Shown here piece by piece: positions 22,315-34,780 of a DNA stretch of 64,000 nucleotides; positions within the stretch are counted from its first letter, which is position 1; each line of letters begins with the position of its first letter. Below the pieces are notes generated by a model. The model worked only from the letters and a program-made list of their open reading frames with translations, ran no database searches and was not told where the DNA came from. Position numbers and translations under genes: made by a program. The stretch is from Phyllostachys edulis. Its lineage: Eukaryota > Streptophyta > Magnoliopsida > Poales > Poaceae. Location of the stretch: assembly GCA_036346405.1 (NCBI GenBank), contig CM070566.1, positions 52,257,231-52,321,230 on the forward strand, in the 5' to 3' direction.

Positions 22315-25300
22315 GCACAGGCTGGCTTCGTGGACCCGACCGTGGCTGCTGGACCTGGTGCTAGCTAGGGGTGTTCATTCGGTTTTTTCGATTCGGTAAA
22401 TACGGTATATATGGTTAATACGGTATTACTAGTTCAGCAAATATGGTATTTTTAAAAATACGGTTCGGTTTCGGTAAATCCCATTGTTTTTCGGTATGGT
22501 ATCGGTATTTACCAAAGTTGACACAAATTGCGAACGACGATGCTGCACATAGCGGCAGCACTTTGCATCACTCTATGTAGCAGGCAGCAGCAACCACCAA
22601 ACTATCTTAAGTACTTAACTAGCAAAGCAAGTAAGCAAGCACAGCAGGCATCACACTACAAGCACAAGTGCACAACAGAATTTGTATTGTTGAGACTTAA
22701 GACTTAAGACTTAAGTACTTAACAAGCCAAGCACATGAGCGAAGAAAGCAAAGACAAAGACCCTTGGAGATACAAAGAACTCAAATTTTAAAAATGAAAC
22801 AAAGATATCACAAGCAAAGCCACAGGAGCTTTACAACTGCAGAAGCTATCGAAGCAACAAAGAACAAGAATATTAAATAAAGTCAGCACCTTTGTTACCC
22901 ATCAAGAGGGCAAAGATAGCAAAACCAAAGACTAGGGCTGTTCATTTTCGAACCGAACCGAACAAACTGCACCTAAAATACCGAACCGCATTCAGTCAAC
23001 TCGGTTTAACCAGATTCGCACGAGATTCAGAATCTGATTTTTGGTATTTTGGTTTTTTCGGTAAAAACCGACTGAAACCGAAAATACAGATTAAACCGAA
23101 ATCTCATAACAGAGCTGGCTCTCACGACCTCGGGTGCTCGCTGCCTTGTGCTCGGCCCATCCACGGTCTACCTCAGTCCTCACACTTCACAAACTGCTCA
23201 TGGGTTCGCTGCAAAGATCAAGACCGCTTGTTTTGTCATGCCTCACGGGCTCAACAGGCTTCAGGACCCGAACGAGGTCGCTTCGACCGTGTCTTGGCTA
23301 GGGTGTTCGTTCGGTTTTTTCGATTCGGTAAATACGGTATATATGGTTAATATGGTATTATTAGTTCGGTAAATACAGTATTTTTAAAAATACCGTCTGG
23401 TTCCGGTAAATCCCATTGTTTTTCAGTACAGTATCAGTATTTACCATATTTACCAAAGTTGACGCGAATTGCGAACAACGACGTTACACATAGCGGAAGC
23501 ACTTTGCATCGCACTATCTGAGTGAAAGAAGAACCACCAAACTGTCTTAAGTACTTAACTAGTAAAGCAAGTAAGCAAGCACAAAGAGTAACACACTACA
23601 AGCACAAGTGCACAATGTAACTTGTATTGTTGAGACTTAAGACTTAAGTACTTAACTAGCCAACACAAGTGAGCCAAGAGGGCAACACTGCAGCCTTGGA
23701 GATACTACTAGTATAGTAGTAGCTCTAGAGCTCGACAATCCACACGCACCAACCACACACGCTAGTTAAAAAGTCAAACCGATATACTACCTCCTACCCT
23801 CTCTACTGAGATTAAATGACTAGTTATCTTATGTTTCCTCCTCCTTAAAGCAACCTAATCATTTGATTTTTTAATATCTCGTGACTCACGGTCTACATAC
23901 ACATCTACTCCATCTATCACACTAAAAACAAAGAACTCAAATTTTAAAAAATGAAACAGCATATCACAAGCAAAGCCACAAGGAGCTTTACATCCTGCAG
24001 AAGCTATCAGGAAGCAATAGCAGCAAGAATATTAAATAAAGTTGCACCTTTGCTACCAATCAGCAGGCAACATAGCAGTAGCCAGCACTAGGGCTGTACA
24101 TTTTCGAACCGAACCGAACAAACTGCATCGAAAATACCAAACCGCATCAACCAACTCGCTTAATCCCAGATTCGCACGGATTCAAAAATCTGGTTTTTTT
24201 GGTATTTTTGTTTTTGGTAAAACCGCTAAAACCGAAAAACCAATTAAACCAAAATCTAAATATGAGCTAGCTCGCGACTCGGCGCCATCGCTTTGCGGCC
24301 CATCCACGGTCCACCTCGGTCCTCACAATTCATAGCTTTGGCTGGCGGTTTGTTGTACAAGACTGCTTGCTTTTTGCTGCTGCCTACAGACTCTACAGTT
24401 GGTAGCCAGGACCCAACCGTGGTTATCGGACTCGTGTGGCTCGGTGTTCGTTCGCTTTTTTCAGTTCGGTAAATACGATAAATACGATTTTGTTAGTTCG
24501 TAAATACGTATTTTTAAAATACGGTTCAGTTTTGTAAATCCAATTGTTTTTCTAAGACGGTATCGGTATTTACCATATTTACCAAAGTTGACACGAATTT
24601 ATAACAACGACGTTGCAATATAGCGGCAAAGACTTTGCATCGTGACTATGCAAAGTGACGAGAGCAACCACCAAATCGTTTTAAGTACTTAACTAGCAAA
24701 GCAAGTTAGTAAGCACAAAGAAAAGACACTACAAGCACAAGTGCACAATGTAACTTGTATTGTTGAGACTTAAGACTTAAGTGCTTAACTAGCCAAGCAC
24801 GCTAGCCAAGAGGGCAAAGACCACGACCTTGGAGATACTACTAGTATAGTAGTAGCTCTAGAGCTCGACAGATCACACGCACCAACCACACACGCTAGTT
24901 AAAAAGTCAAACCGATATACTACCTCCTACCGTCTCTCTCGAGATTAAATGACTAGTTATCTTATGTTTCCTTCTCCTTAAAGCAACCTAATCATTTGAT
25001 TTTTAATATCTCGTGACTCACGGTCTACATACACATCTACTCCATCTATCACACTAAAAACAAAGAACTCAAATTTTAAAAATGAAACAAGATATCACAA
25101 GCAAAGCCACAAGGAGCTTTGCAACTCGCAGGTTATCAGAAGCAATAGCAAGAAGAATATTAAATAAAGCTACACCTTTGCTACTAATCACAGCAACATA
25201 GCAAAGAGCCAAAGACTAGGGTCTGTTCATTTTCAACCGAACCAACAAACCGCATCGAATACCAAACCGCATCACCAACTCGGTTTAACCAGTATTGATG

Positions 25301-28300
25301 CACGGATTAAACTGGTTTTTGGTATTTTGGTTTTTCGGTAAAACCGCCGAAAACCGAAAACCGATTAAACCGAAATCTCGTAAAGAGCTGGTCTCGCAAC
25401 CTCGGCGCCGCGCGCTTTCGGCCCATCCACGGTCCACCTCGGTCCTCACACTTCACGTACTGGCTTGCGGCTCGCCGCAGCCTACACTGCTTGTTTTGCC
25501 GCTCACGGGCTACACAGAGTCTGGCCTTCAGGACCCGACCGCGGTAATCGGACTGGTGTTGGCTAGGGTGTTCGCTCGATTTTTTCGTTCGATAAATACG
25601 ATATTGTTAGTTAAGAATACGGTATTTTTAAAAATACAGTTCGGTTTCGGTAAATCCCATTGTTTTTCGGTACGGTATCGGTATTTACCATATTTACCAA
25701 AGTTGACGCGAATTGCGAATAACGACGTTGCACATAGCGGCATCACTTTGCATCGCCTCTATGCAAAGAAAAGAAAGAACCACCAAACCTGTTTTAAGTA
25801 CTTAACTAGCAAAGCAAGTATGCAAGCACAAGAGGGCACCCACTACAAGCACAAGTGCACAATAGAACTTGTATTGTTGAGACTTAAGACTTAAGTACAT
25901 AACTAGCCAAGCATTATCGGTGAAGCAAAGACAAAGCTGATTTTTGGCGATACTCATCGGTATAGTAGTAGCTCTAGAGCTCGATATCCACACGCACCAA
26001 CCACACACGCTAGTTAAAAAGTCAAACCGATATACTACCTCCTACCCCCCTCATCGAGATTAAATGACTAGTTATCTTATGTTTCCTCCTCCTTAAAGCA
26101 ACCTAATCATTTGATTTTTTAATATCTCATGACTCATGGTCTACATACACATCTACTCCATCTATCACACTAAAAACAAAAACTCAAATTTTAGAAAATG
26201 AAACAAAGATATCACAAGCAAAGCCACGTGGAGCTTTACAACCTCTGAAGCTATTAGGAAGCAATAGCAAAGAAGAATATTAAATAAAGTCAGCACCTTT
26301 GTTACCAATCGCCAGACAAAGATAGCAAAGAACCAACACTAGGGCTATTCATTTTCAAACCGAACCGAACAAACCGTACCGAAAATACCAAACCATACTG
26401 GTCAACTCGATTTAACCGGTGTTCGGTATTCGGTACGGGATTTAGAAATGTGGTTTTTTGGTATTTCGGTTTTTTCGGTAAAAGCCGGCTGAAAACCGAA
26501 AAAACCGATTAAACCGAAATCTCGTAAAAGAGCTGGCTCTCGCAACCTCGGGCGCTCGCTGCCTTGCGCTCGGCCCTTCCACGGTCCACCTCAGTCCTCA
26601 CACTTCATCGTCATTGGCCGGGTCAGACCGCTTGCTTTTGTCAGCGCCTACTGCTACAACGCAGTCGGCCGTGGACCCGACCGTGGTCAGCTGGACTCGT
26701 CTTTGGGTAGGGTGTTCGTTCGGTTTTTTCGGTTCGGTAAATACGGTATTGTTAGTTCGTTAAATACGATATTTTTAAAAATACGGTTCGGTTTCGGTAA
26801 ATCCCATTGTTTTTCGGTACGGTATCGGTATTTGCCATATTTACCAAATGTAAGGAACCCCCAGGATTGGGCATATTCCAAGTCTTATAATTATACCCGA
26901 AAGTATAATTTTCAGCAAGGAATATACACAATGCCGAGTTCCCAGATATATGTTCCACAATAGTTCCCAAGATCAAAGACTATTGCACATATATCCTAAG
27001 CAACATTGCACATAGTCATGCAAGGCATACAGATAACATTTACACAACCAAAACTTTACAAATCTGTTCGGTTCACCTTAAGTAACCGAATAGCAACAAA
27101 ATACAGAGTTTAAAGCAGCGGAATTAAAAATATAAACAGCAAAAGCCACCAAGTGTGCCCTCATAACCCTCAGGCAACTGAGTGGAGGATAGAAACAGCT
27201 TCACTCGTTAGTGTCACCCTGATCGGCGCTAACAGGAATTTCGTACAAGTAACCATCCTCACCTGCAACAGTGGTTAAAGCACCTGAGTACAGATGGTAC
27301 TCGCAAGACTTACACAAACTACCCAAAGAAAGTGTTTAGTAGAACCTATCCAAAGGATTAGAAATTATACATGCTATAGGCTGTTCAAAGGAAAGGCTAT
27401 ATTGGCATTAGTTTTGCATAAAGCAACAAATTTTATTCCTATACTTACCAAGTTTTGTAAAGCTCAGTTTATAAACAGATTTGGACTAAAACAACAGTAA
27501 GTAAAAGAATCATAACAACAATCAAAATAAGATCAAAGTGACTCCCCACTTTGACCAAACCACAAGCATGAATACCCTTCATGCCACAGCCAGAAACCAA
27601 AATAAAATTTAAAACAGATTCTATACATTGATAACCAATAAATCCAGTGTTGTCCATAACCGTGGTCACGGCTATTCGAATAGTTTTAACTCTGCAGAGG
27701 GGTACATCTTTACCCACATGACTTAGTCAGCCCGTAAGCCTTCGGATGCCTCCAAAAGTGACACACATCCTTTGGTATGCCGGCTGGGTAAACTAAGATT
27801 CCGTATTTTTCAGCAAGTTGACATTATTGAGTTAATTCACCTCGGTGCGACAATACTCCGCATAGTCCAAACTAATTCTAGAACTTGCTAACCGGAGTAC
27901 CTATGTTATGTCGGGGATTCCGATCCAATGAATAAAAAAAATTGCTTGCCGCATAAATAGAATTGAAATCGGAACCCTACGAACACCTGAAACCTCGCAA
28001 ATGTTTGCACACCGCCAATTCCTCAACTCAATAACACCAACCCCTTACTTAACCAAACAGTGCCCATACACCGCGTGTGGAAGTATGCAAGGTACTGGAA
28101 TTAAAGGGGGCCAAGTTCAGTCCTTAACGATCTGGACAAGACTACTAAAATACCCAATCTCATGCATGAAGGCACCATCACTAGTAACCACTTGTCCAGA
28201 TCCAAACCAAAAATTTTATCACAGACAAAGACAAACTCAAATTCAGTTTCACCCAAACTGAATAGAAGAAATGAAGATAAAAATTTAACTGGTGTTTCCC

Positions 28301-31300
28301 CTGACTAACAAGAGAAGCTTGTCAATCACTAACGTTCTACAGACTTGCATTTCTAAGCAAACGCTACAGGACAAAAATACCAGAACAAGGATTCTATCTT
28401 AAGCATAAGTATATGAATGTAATTCATGATACGCCATAATCATTGGGATATAACTAACTATTCACAGATCATAAATACTTTAGAAAATAGCATGCAAACA
28501 GTATCACTGTACTTTAAAATTCTAAAGTACTAAAATCTGGGATCAACATGGTGCAAAGAGGATGCTTGCCTTGGTAATAATAAACCACTGGTTCAGGTTC
28601 TTGTTGCTCAGCAAGGTTTTCACTCACGTCGGTAGAATCAGATTCTAAAAGAAAGCAGAACTACAGAACATCAAGAAAATGCCAGAATGCTGAAAAGATA
28701 CATGATCAAAGTATTATTGTGCAACTAGCAAAATGCTTAAGCTACAAGCTAGTTCTAGTAAAGACAATAACCTAGATTAATACTTGCTAATACTAACCGA
28801 CAAGAGAAAAAGGCTAAAACTGAACTTCGGTTCTGTTCTGAAAAACCGACAAAAGGAATAGCTACAATGGACTTGTTGATTTGCAAGCACATAAGCAAGG
28901 AGTCCAATGCTTAAGCTACTAGAGTTCAAAAGGGAACTACCTGGACTTGGAACTTGAACAGAAAAGCTCCAGAGTTTGACAACGATATGAAAGACCGAAA
29001 AGACGACAACAAGATGAAATCCTTTGACAAAGCAACCTGGTCAAGGATTCAAAGAATGGATGATCAGAATAGCTTCAGTAGAGCCTCTAGAAGATCGGAA
29101 GCAAAAGAATTGAAAATATTCTCACCAGATTGGAGATGAGGATGAAGAACCCTACAATGACCGATGGGGAAGAACCCCAAATCGCCAACAATCTCGGGCT
29201 GGTTGCTCTGATTGTTAAAGCGCTAGGGTTTGGGTCTTAAGTTGACTTAAACTCAAAACCAACTTCAAAACTTTGAACAGGGGTTTTAAAATATCAAACA
29301 AATTTATAAAATCACGAAATTTTGCAAAGAGGCCACTGGATGATATATGTCCCAGATAAATTTTGTAAACCACTATTTGTCGTTTTGAAATACTTAAATA
29401 AATACTTTGATCAAAGATTTTTCTAAAGGCCAAAATAATTCTTAAAACCTTGACAAAATTCATTTTTAAACAAGATAATTTATCCAACATTTGATAAAAA
29501 GCTTTCCCGGTCTTAACACAAGCACAGACTTGCATTAATTTCTGAAGTTTCAAAACAAGGCTGAGATTAAGATTGAAAATGGAGGTTTTTAAAGTGTAAC
29601 AATTTACCCAAGTTTCAAAGATGACCAGAATTGCTATGAAAAATATTTTATTACTGTTCATTAAAACTGGGTTGTTACACCAAAGTTGACGCGAATTGCG
29701 AACGACGACGTTGCACATATAGCGGCAAAGACTTTGCATCGCACTATGCAAGAGGGCAAAGAAAGAACCACCAAACTGTCTTAAGTACTTAACTAGCAAA
29801 GCAAGTATGCAAGCACAAAGAAAAGACACTACAAGCACAAGTGCACAATGAACTTGTATTGTTGAGACTTAAGACTTAAGTACTTAACTAGCCAACACAA
29901 TGATCAGAGGCAAAGATAGCAGCCTTTGGAGATACTACTAGTATAGTAGTAGCTCTAGAGCTCGACAAAGGCACACGCACCCACCACACACGCTAGTTAA
30001 AAAGTCAAACCGATATACTACCTCCTACCCTCTCTAGAGTCTCTATCGAGATTAAATGACTAGCTATCTTACGTTTCTCCTCCTTAAAGCAACCTACTCA
30101 TTTGATTTTTTAATATCTCGTGACTCACGGTCTACATACACATCTACTCCATCTATCACACTAAAAACAAAGAACTCAATTTTAAAAATGAAACAAAGAT
30201 ATCACAAGCAAAGCCACGTGGAGCTTTACAACTGCGAAGCTATCAGATGCAATAGCAAAGAAGAATATTAAATAAAGTCGCACCTTTGTTACCAATCCAG
30301 AAAAGATAACAAAGAGCCAAAGACTAGGGTCGTGTTCATTTTGAAACTGCATCGGTCAACTCGGTTTAACCGGTATTCGCACGGATTCAAATCTGGTTTT
30401 TGTTATTTTGGTTTTTCGTAAAACCAATAAAACCGAAAAACCGATTAAACCGAATCTCGAATGTAGTGGGCTCGTGACCTCGGGCGCCGCGCTTTGCGCT
30501 TCGGCCCATCCACGGTCCACCTCGGTCCTCACACTTACAAACTGGCTGGCTGCTCGCCTTGTGCAGACCGCTTGTTTTGTTGCGCCTCACGGGTTCTGGC
30601 TAGCAGTAGCCGTGGAACCGACCGTGGTCGCTCGACCTGGTGCTGGCTAGGGGTGTTCGTTCGGTTTTTTGGTTCGGTAAATATGGTATATACGGTAAAT
30701 ACGGTATTGTTAGTTCGATAAATACGGTATTTTTAAAAATACGGTTCGGTTTCGGTAAATCCCATAGTTTTTTGGTACGGTATCGGTATTTACCATATTT
30801 ACCAAAGTTGATGCGAATTACGAACGACGACGTTGCACATAGCGGCAGCACTTTGCATCGCACTATGCAGTAGGCAGCAGCAACCACGAAACTGCCGTTT
30901 ACATAACTAGCAAAGCATGTAAGCAAGCACAGCGGGCAGCACACTACAAGCACAAGTGCACAACATAACTTGTATTGTTGAGACTTAAGACTTAAGTACT
31001 TAACTAGCCAAGCACAGCAGCCAGCAGGCCTTGGAGATACTACTAGTATAGTAGTAGCTCTAGAGCTCAACAGTCCACACGCACCAACCACACACGCTAG
31101 TTAAAAAGTCAAACCGATGTACTACCTCCTACCCTCTCTACTGAGATTAAATGACTAGTTATCTTATGTTTCCTCCTCCTTAAAGCAACCTAATCATTTG
31201 ATTTTTTCAATATCTCATGACTCACGGTCTACATACACATCTACTCCATCTATCACACTAAAAACAAAGAACTCAAATTTTAAAAAATGAAACAGCATAT

Positions 31301-31670
31301 CACAAGCAAAGCCACAGGGAGCTTTACAACCTGCAGAAGCTATCAGGAAGCAACAGCAACAAGAATATTAAATAAAGCTGCACCTTTGCTACCAATCAGT
31401 AGGCAGCATAGCAGCAGCTAGCACTAGGGCTGTTCATTTTCGAACCGAACCGAACAAACCGTACCAAAAATACAGAACCGTACTAGTCAACTCGGTTTAA
31501 CCGGTATTCGGTATGGGATTCAGAAATCTGGTTTTTTGGTATTTCGGTTTATTCGGTAAAAACCGGCTGAAAACCGAAAAAACCGATTAAACCGAAATCT
31601 CGTAACACCTGCTTGCTTCGCTGCGGCCTACGGGCTACGACGCAGGCTGGCTTCGTGGACCCAACCGTGG
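22315..31670 (+). repeat. Right block of 1.1-kb tandem repeat array
   Basis: Same unit as at 10576-16097. A partial unit runs from 22315. Unit starts are at 22933, 24089, 25217, 26340, 30325 and 31425 (spacings 1156, 1128, 1123, 1149 after removing the solo LTR with its duplication, and 1100), and the last unit is cut at 31670. The left edge at the NLR copy 1 flank and the right edge at the NLR copy 2 flank fall in the same short part of the unit (CAGGCTGGCTTCGTGGACCC). Units differ mainly at CAG/CTG-containing motifs and in small indels. No shared open frame. Confidence 0.9.
26849..29679 (-). mobile_element. Solo LTR of a gypsy retrotransposon
   Basis: 2831 bp from TGTAAGG to TTACA, with an exact 5-bp target duplication CCAAA (26844-26848 and 29680-29684) inside a 1.1-kb array unit. 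Read on the minus strand it starts TGTAACAACCCAG, like the TGTAACATCCC start of LTR A. It carries the GTGGGTAAAG...CTCTGCAGAG box (27687-27716 as reverse complement). No internal coding region remains, so the element was removed by LTR-LTR recombination. Orientation is inferred from the TGTAAC start and the box. Confidence 0.9.
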
Positions 31671-31681
31671 GCGCACGGAGA

Positions 31682-32191
31682 TATTATTTAGACCACCAAT
31701 TGCAACTCACAAGACAGGAAAGTAAACTTCCATTCTGCTTGATAAAAGAATAACCAAGCTCATACATAACCAACCTATAGTAATTTATTTCATCAATCAG
31801 TATATAGCACACAGACTCGGCATCACTTAGCAATCAAATAATTACCGTACACACAGTAGTGTTCGCTCACGCATGTCACACGCGTGAAACATGATAGCAT
31901 TGTACAGGTGAATACATGCAAATGCAATACTACACTGTAGGCCATAGCATGAAGCTAGGGCAGCTCACACGCACACACATAAACAGCCATGTACATAAAT
32001 CATTCCAAGTCTAAACAGTAAAACAGTACAGAGAATGAAACCAAACACACACATGGCAATTAAACGAATTAACGCGAGCACGAATAATTCATATTCAGCG
32101 ACGCATGAGGCTGAAGGAAGATGACCAGGCTTTCCTTCGGCTGCATCTTTATTCCAGGCAAGCTTCCAGTCGATAGAGAGTAATTGAGTAC
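31682..32191 (-). other. Downstream flank (3' UTR-like) of NLR copy 2
   Basis: Collinear with 16604-17133, with small indels (for example a 20-bp stretch present only in copy 1 near 16680). Marks the left border of the second duplicated segment, joined at about 31671-31681 to the truncated array. Confidence 0.7.
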
Positions 32192-34780
32192 TCACGGAGG
32201 TGAGGCAGCAACCAAAGTTCCAGCTTCTTGGCGTTGAAGATGTGGATTGTGCTTGAAATCAGGATGGCTGGGATGCTCTTCAATTACTTGGCTGAGTTGT
32301 TCCACCTGATCTGGGTTGCAGTTGCCATTGAGCTCGAGCTTCCTCAACTTGGGGAGGTGTTTGACTCCGGAAAGAGCCTCCATGGTGGCAAAAGACCAGA
32401 CAATCATCTCGAGCTTAGGAGCCGCTCCAGCATCAAAACCGATGTTGGTGATGTCGCTGCCCTCGACGACCAGAGACTTGAGAGGCTGGAATTCTTCTTC
32501 CTTGAAGCTGAGCTCGCCTTGGGTGTATGACTTGTACCGAAGACTGAGGCAGCGCAGGATTCTAAGCTTGCCAAGGATGCGTACAGCATCTTCCCCCAGG
32601 TGAGTCTCGCTCAGTGTTATCTTGGTAAGTTGATCGAGCTCTGCAATCCAGAAGGGAAGCCCACTTGTGATGCCACTGTTGTTTAGGCTCTCGAGAAGCT
32701 TTGGAGGTGAGGCTAATGCTGCTGCCGCCTCTGCATCAGGTGTACTCTCACTTCTTGCTGGTTGGTCGATCCTGATTGACAAGGAACGAAGACATCTATT
32801 CAATTTTTCGATTTGACGGAACAGATCATTTAGCTTGGCATTTTTACCGTCAAGAACTACACCAAGTTTCCTCAGTTTCAGCAGCTGAGCAATGCTGGCT
32901 AGTTCATTATCACTGTTGGAAACTTGGACATGGGACAATATCTCCATGTTCTTCATTTTCTGAATGCAGAGGGGCATGTGCACCGTTGAAAATGAATCTT
33001 CAGATCTCGTAGCTTCATTGCCTGCGGAGACCTTGTGGCCAGCAAGGAAATACTTGAGCATTGGAAGCACAATAGCTTTTGTGGCAAGTGCTTGTATCTT
33101 GGTTTGCCGGATGTCCAGTGTCTCCAAGCACCGGAGCTTCTGAATTTGCTTTGGGAGTTTTACAACATCTGTATTCCTGAGACTCACTCAAGTACTTGAG
33201 CAGTAACATCAGACATCTTACAGATGCTCTTCAGATGATGCTTCTTCAAGCCTTTGCAGCCTTCTAGATCCAGCACTTTCAGTAGTTCCCATTGATAAGA
33301 CTTGGCCAGAGATGGAAGAAAAGCTACAATGCCACTTCCATTCGCGTCCAAGGGAAGATCAGAGTGAGATGCATGCAACTCTATTCTGTTATGGATGGAA
33401 AGGTGGTGAGCCAAATCAAGTGGCAGGTTTGTGCCCAAAAAGTTTACATCTGTAGCAATCCTGGTGATGAACTCGCGGACTTGATGATGTACTGTGCAGC
33501 TCTTGACGTTTCCCTCAGCACTGATTTCCTCAGGACAAAGGAACCCTCGAGCGAGGAGCACATCGAAATAGCGCTCGGCTTCATCTGTTGCGGTTGCTCC
33601 ATGCTTGCTTCTATCCATTGCACTCTCAATGTGGTCTGTTTTGGTAGCTATGAGGCCCTCGGCAATCCATCTTCTAGCCAAGCTTGTTCTCCTTATGATG
33701 TGGTCTTTGGGGAAAACAGAGAGATACAGCAAGCAACTCCTATACTTGTTATGCAGCTCATTGTAGCAGATCATTAGCATTTCATTAGCAACGCTTTTCT
33801 TCAGCCTTTTACACTCTGATAGTCTGTTGCTCAAGTCGCGCAGCTCACCTTCCTTCCTCTGGTAACAATGATTTTGAACGGGGGTCACTGTATACATGCC
33901 GCAGTATTCGGATGATCGAGCAATAAGCGCCTCCGCTTGATAGTTTAAAAAACCAAATAGACTTGGAGGGCGGTAGGTTTTGTAAGAAGACGACTTGGCA
34001 AAATAATCATTTGATGTGGTCAGGATTATAGCGCTACCAGCAGGGTAACCATCGTAACCAGGAAGCGTTTACCAGCAGTCCGCAGTTGAAGGACTGCTGC
34101 CCGTACCTTCTCTACCTGCTCTACCTCCTCCTGATGTGTGTCCACTAGTCCAAGGACGAGCTGGTCCTTGCAACCAAATGAGCTCACCACGGAGGGATGT
34201 TCGTACACCCCCCGTGCAATTCTTCGTGCCACGGTCCACGATCTGCGAATGATCTCCTCCGATCCCTTTTCATAGTACTTGTATAGAATAGGGAAGACCC
34301 TGAGCTGTGGTCTGCCACCTGCAGCAGCAGCAGCTGCAGCAGGTGCTTCCTCCGGCGGCAGTAGCCACTCCACCAGACGACCGATGCCTTCGTTTACGAT
34401 AGTCTCATCATCGTCCAGCGGCAATTCGCCGTGTGCTGCCAGTAGAGCGCGTCTCCGAGCATCTGGTTCCTCCTGAGCGCGTCTCCGAGCATCTGGTTCC
34501 TCCTCCGCGCCTGCAGCTGCATGCGCCCACGGAGAGTGGACGACGTCGATGGTCGCGTCATTGTCGTCGTCATCAGCAGCAGCAGCAGCCTGATGTGATG
34601 GCACGGTGACACCGTATCTCTGCTGCCTCTCGCCCAATTCGCGCGCACGGACCTTGAGCTCCCGGAACCGCGTCGCCACCCGGTGCCGGGCCGGGACGGT
34701 CCGCAGCAGCCGGATGAGCCGGCGCAGGCAGCCCAGGAGGCCCTTGGTCGCGCGGGGGTCGGCAGGAGCTCCGACGTGCC
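32192..34780 (-). pseudogene. NLR copy 2, part 1: NB remnant and LRR
   Basis: Close paralogue of NLR copy 1. From the right edge, translation begins within the coiled-coil end (RHVGAPADPRATKGLLG) and runs to about 34070. It has the same Ala/Asp insert, plus an extra 30-bp tandem duplication at about 34448-34507 (EEPDARRRAQ repeated), and the same replaced P-loop (LYKYYEKGSEEIIRRSW). A deletion of about 60 bp near 34050 removes the kinase-2 region and breaks the frame. The frame resumes at 33897 (RNBS-D, VHHQVREFI) and continues into LRRs. Two small insertions near 33185-33215 shift it once more before the 331-codon LRR frame ending at 32192. The LRR coding is uninterrupted where copy 1 has its MITE. 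The 5' part of the gene lies at 46523-46573 and 52603-52821, beyond elements B and C. Confidence 0.87.

Noticed and set aside
25295..25894. 199-codon ORF in the tandem array (also 13794-14300, 22892-23350, 30600-31091)
   Set aside because: The frames are not shared by neighbouring units and show no codon-level conservation; they are chance openings in repeat sequence.
29215..29838. 207-codon minus-strand ORF
   Set aside because: It runs across the solo LTR border into the array, so it cannot be an ancestral gene.
10576..31670. CRISPR-like or protein-coding repeat array
   Set aside because: Units of 1.1 kb without spacers or cas genes in a plant nuclear context; it is a satellite-like tandem repeat.
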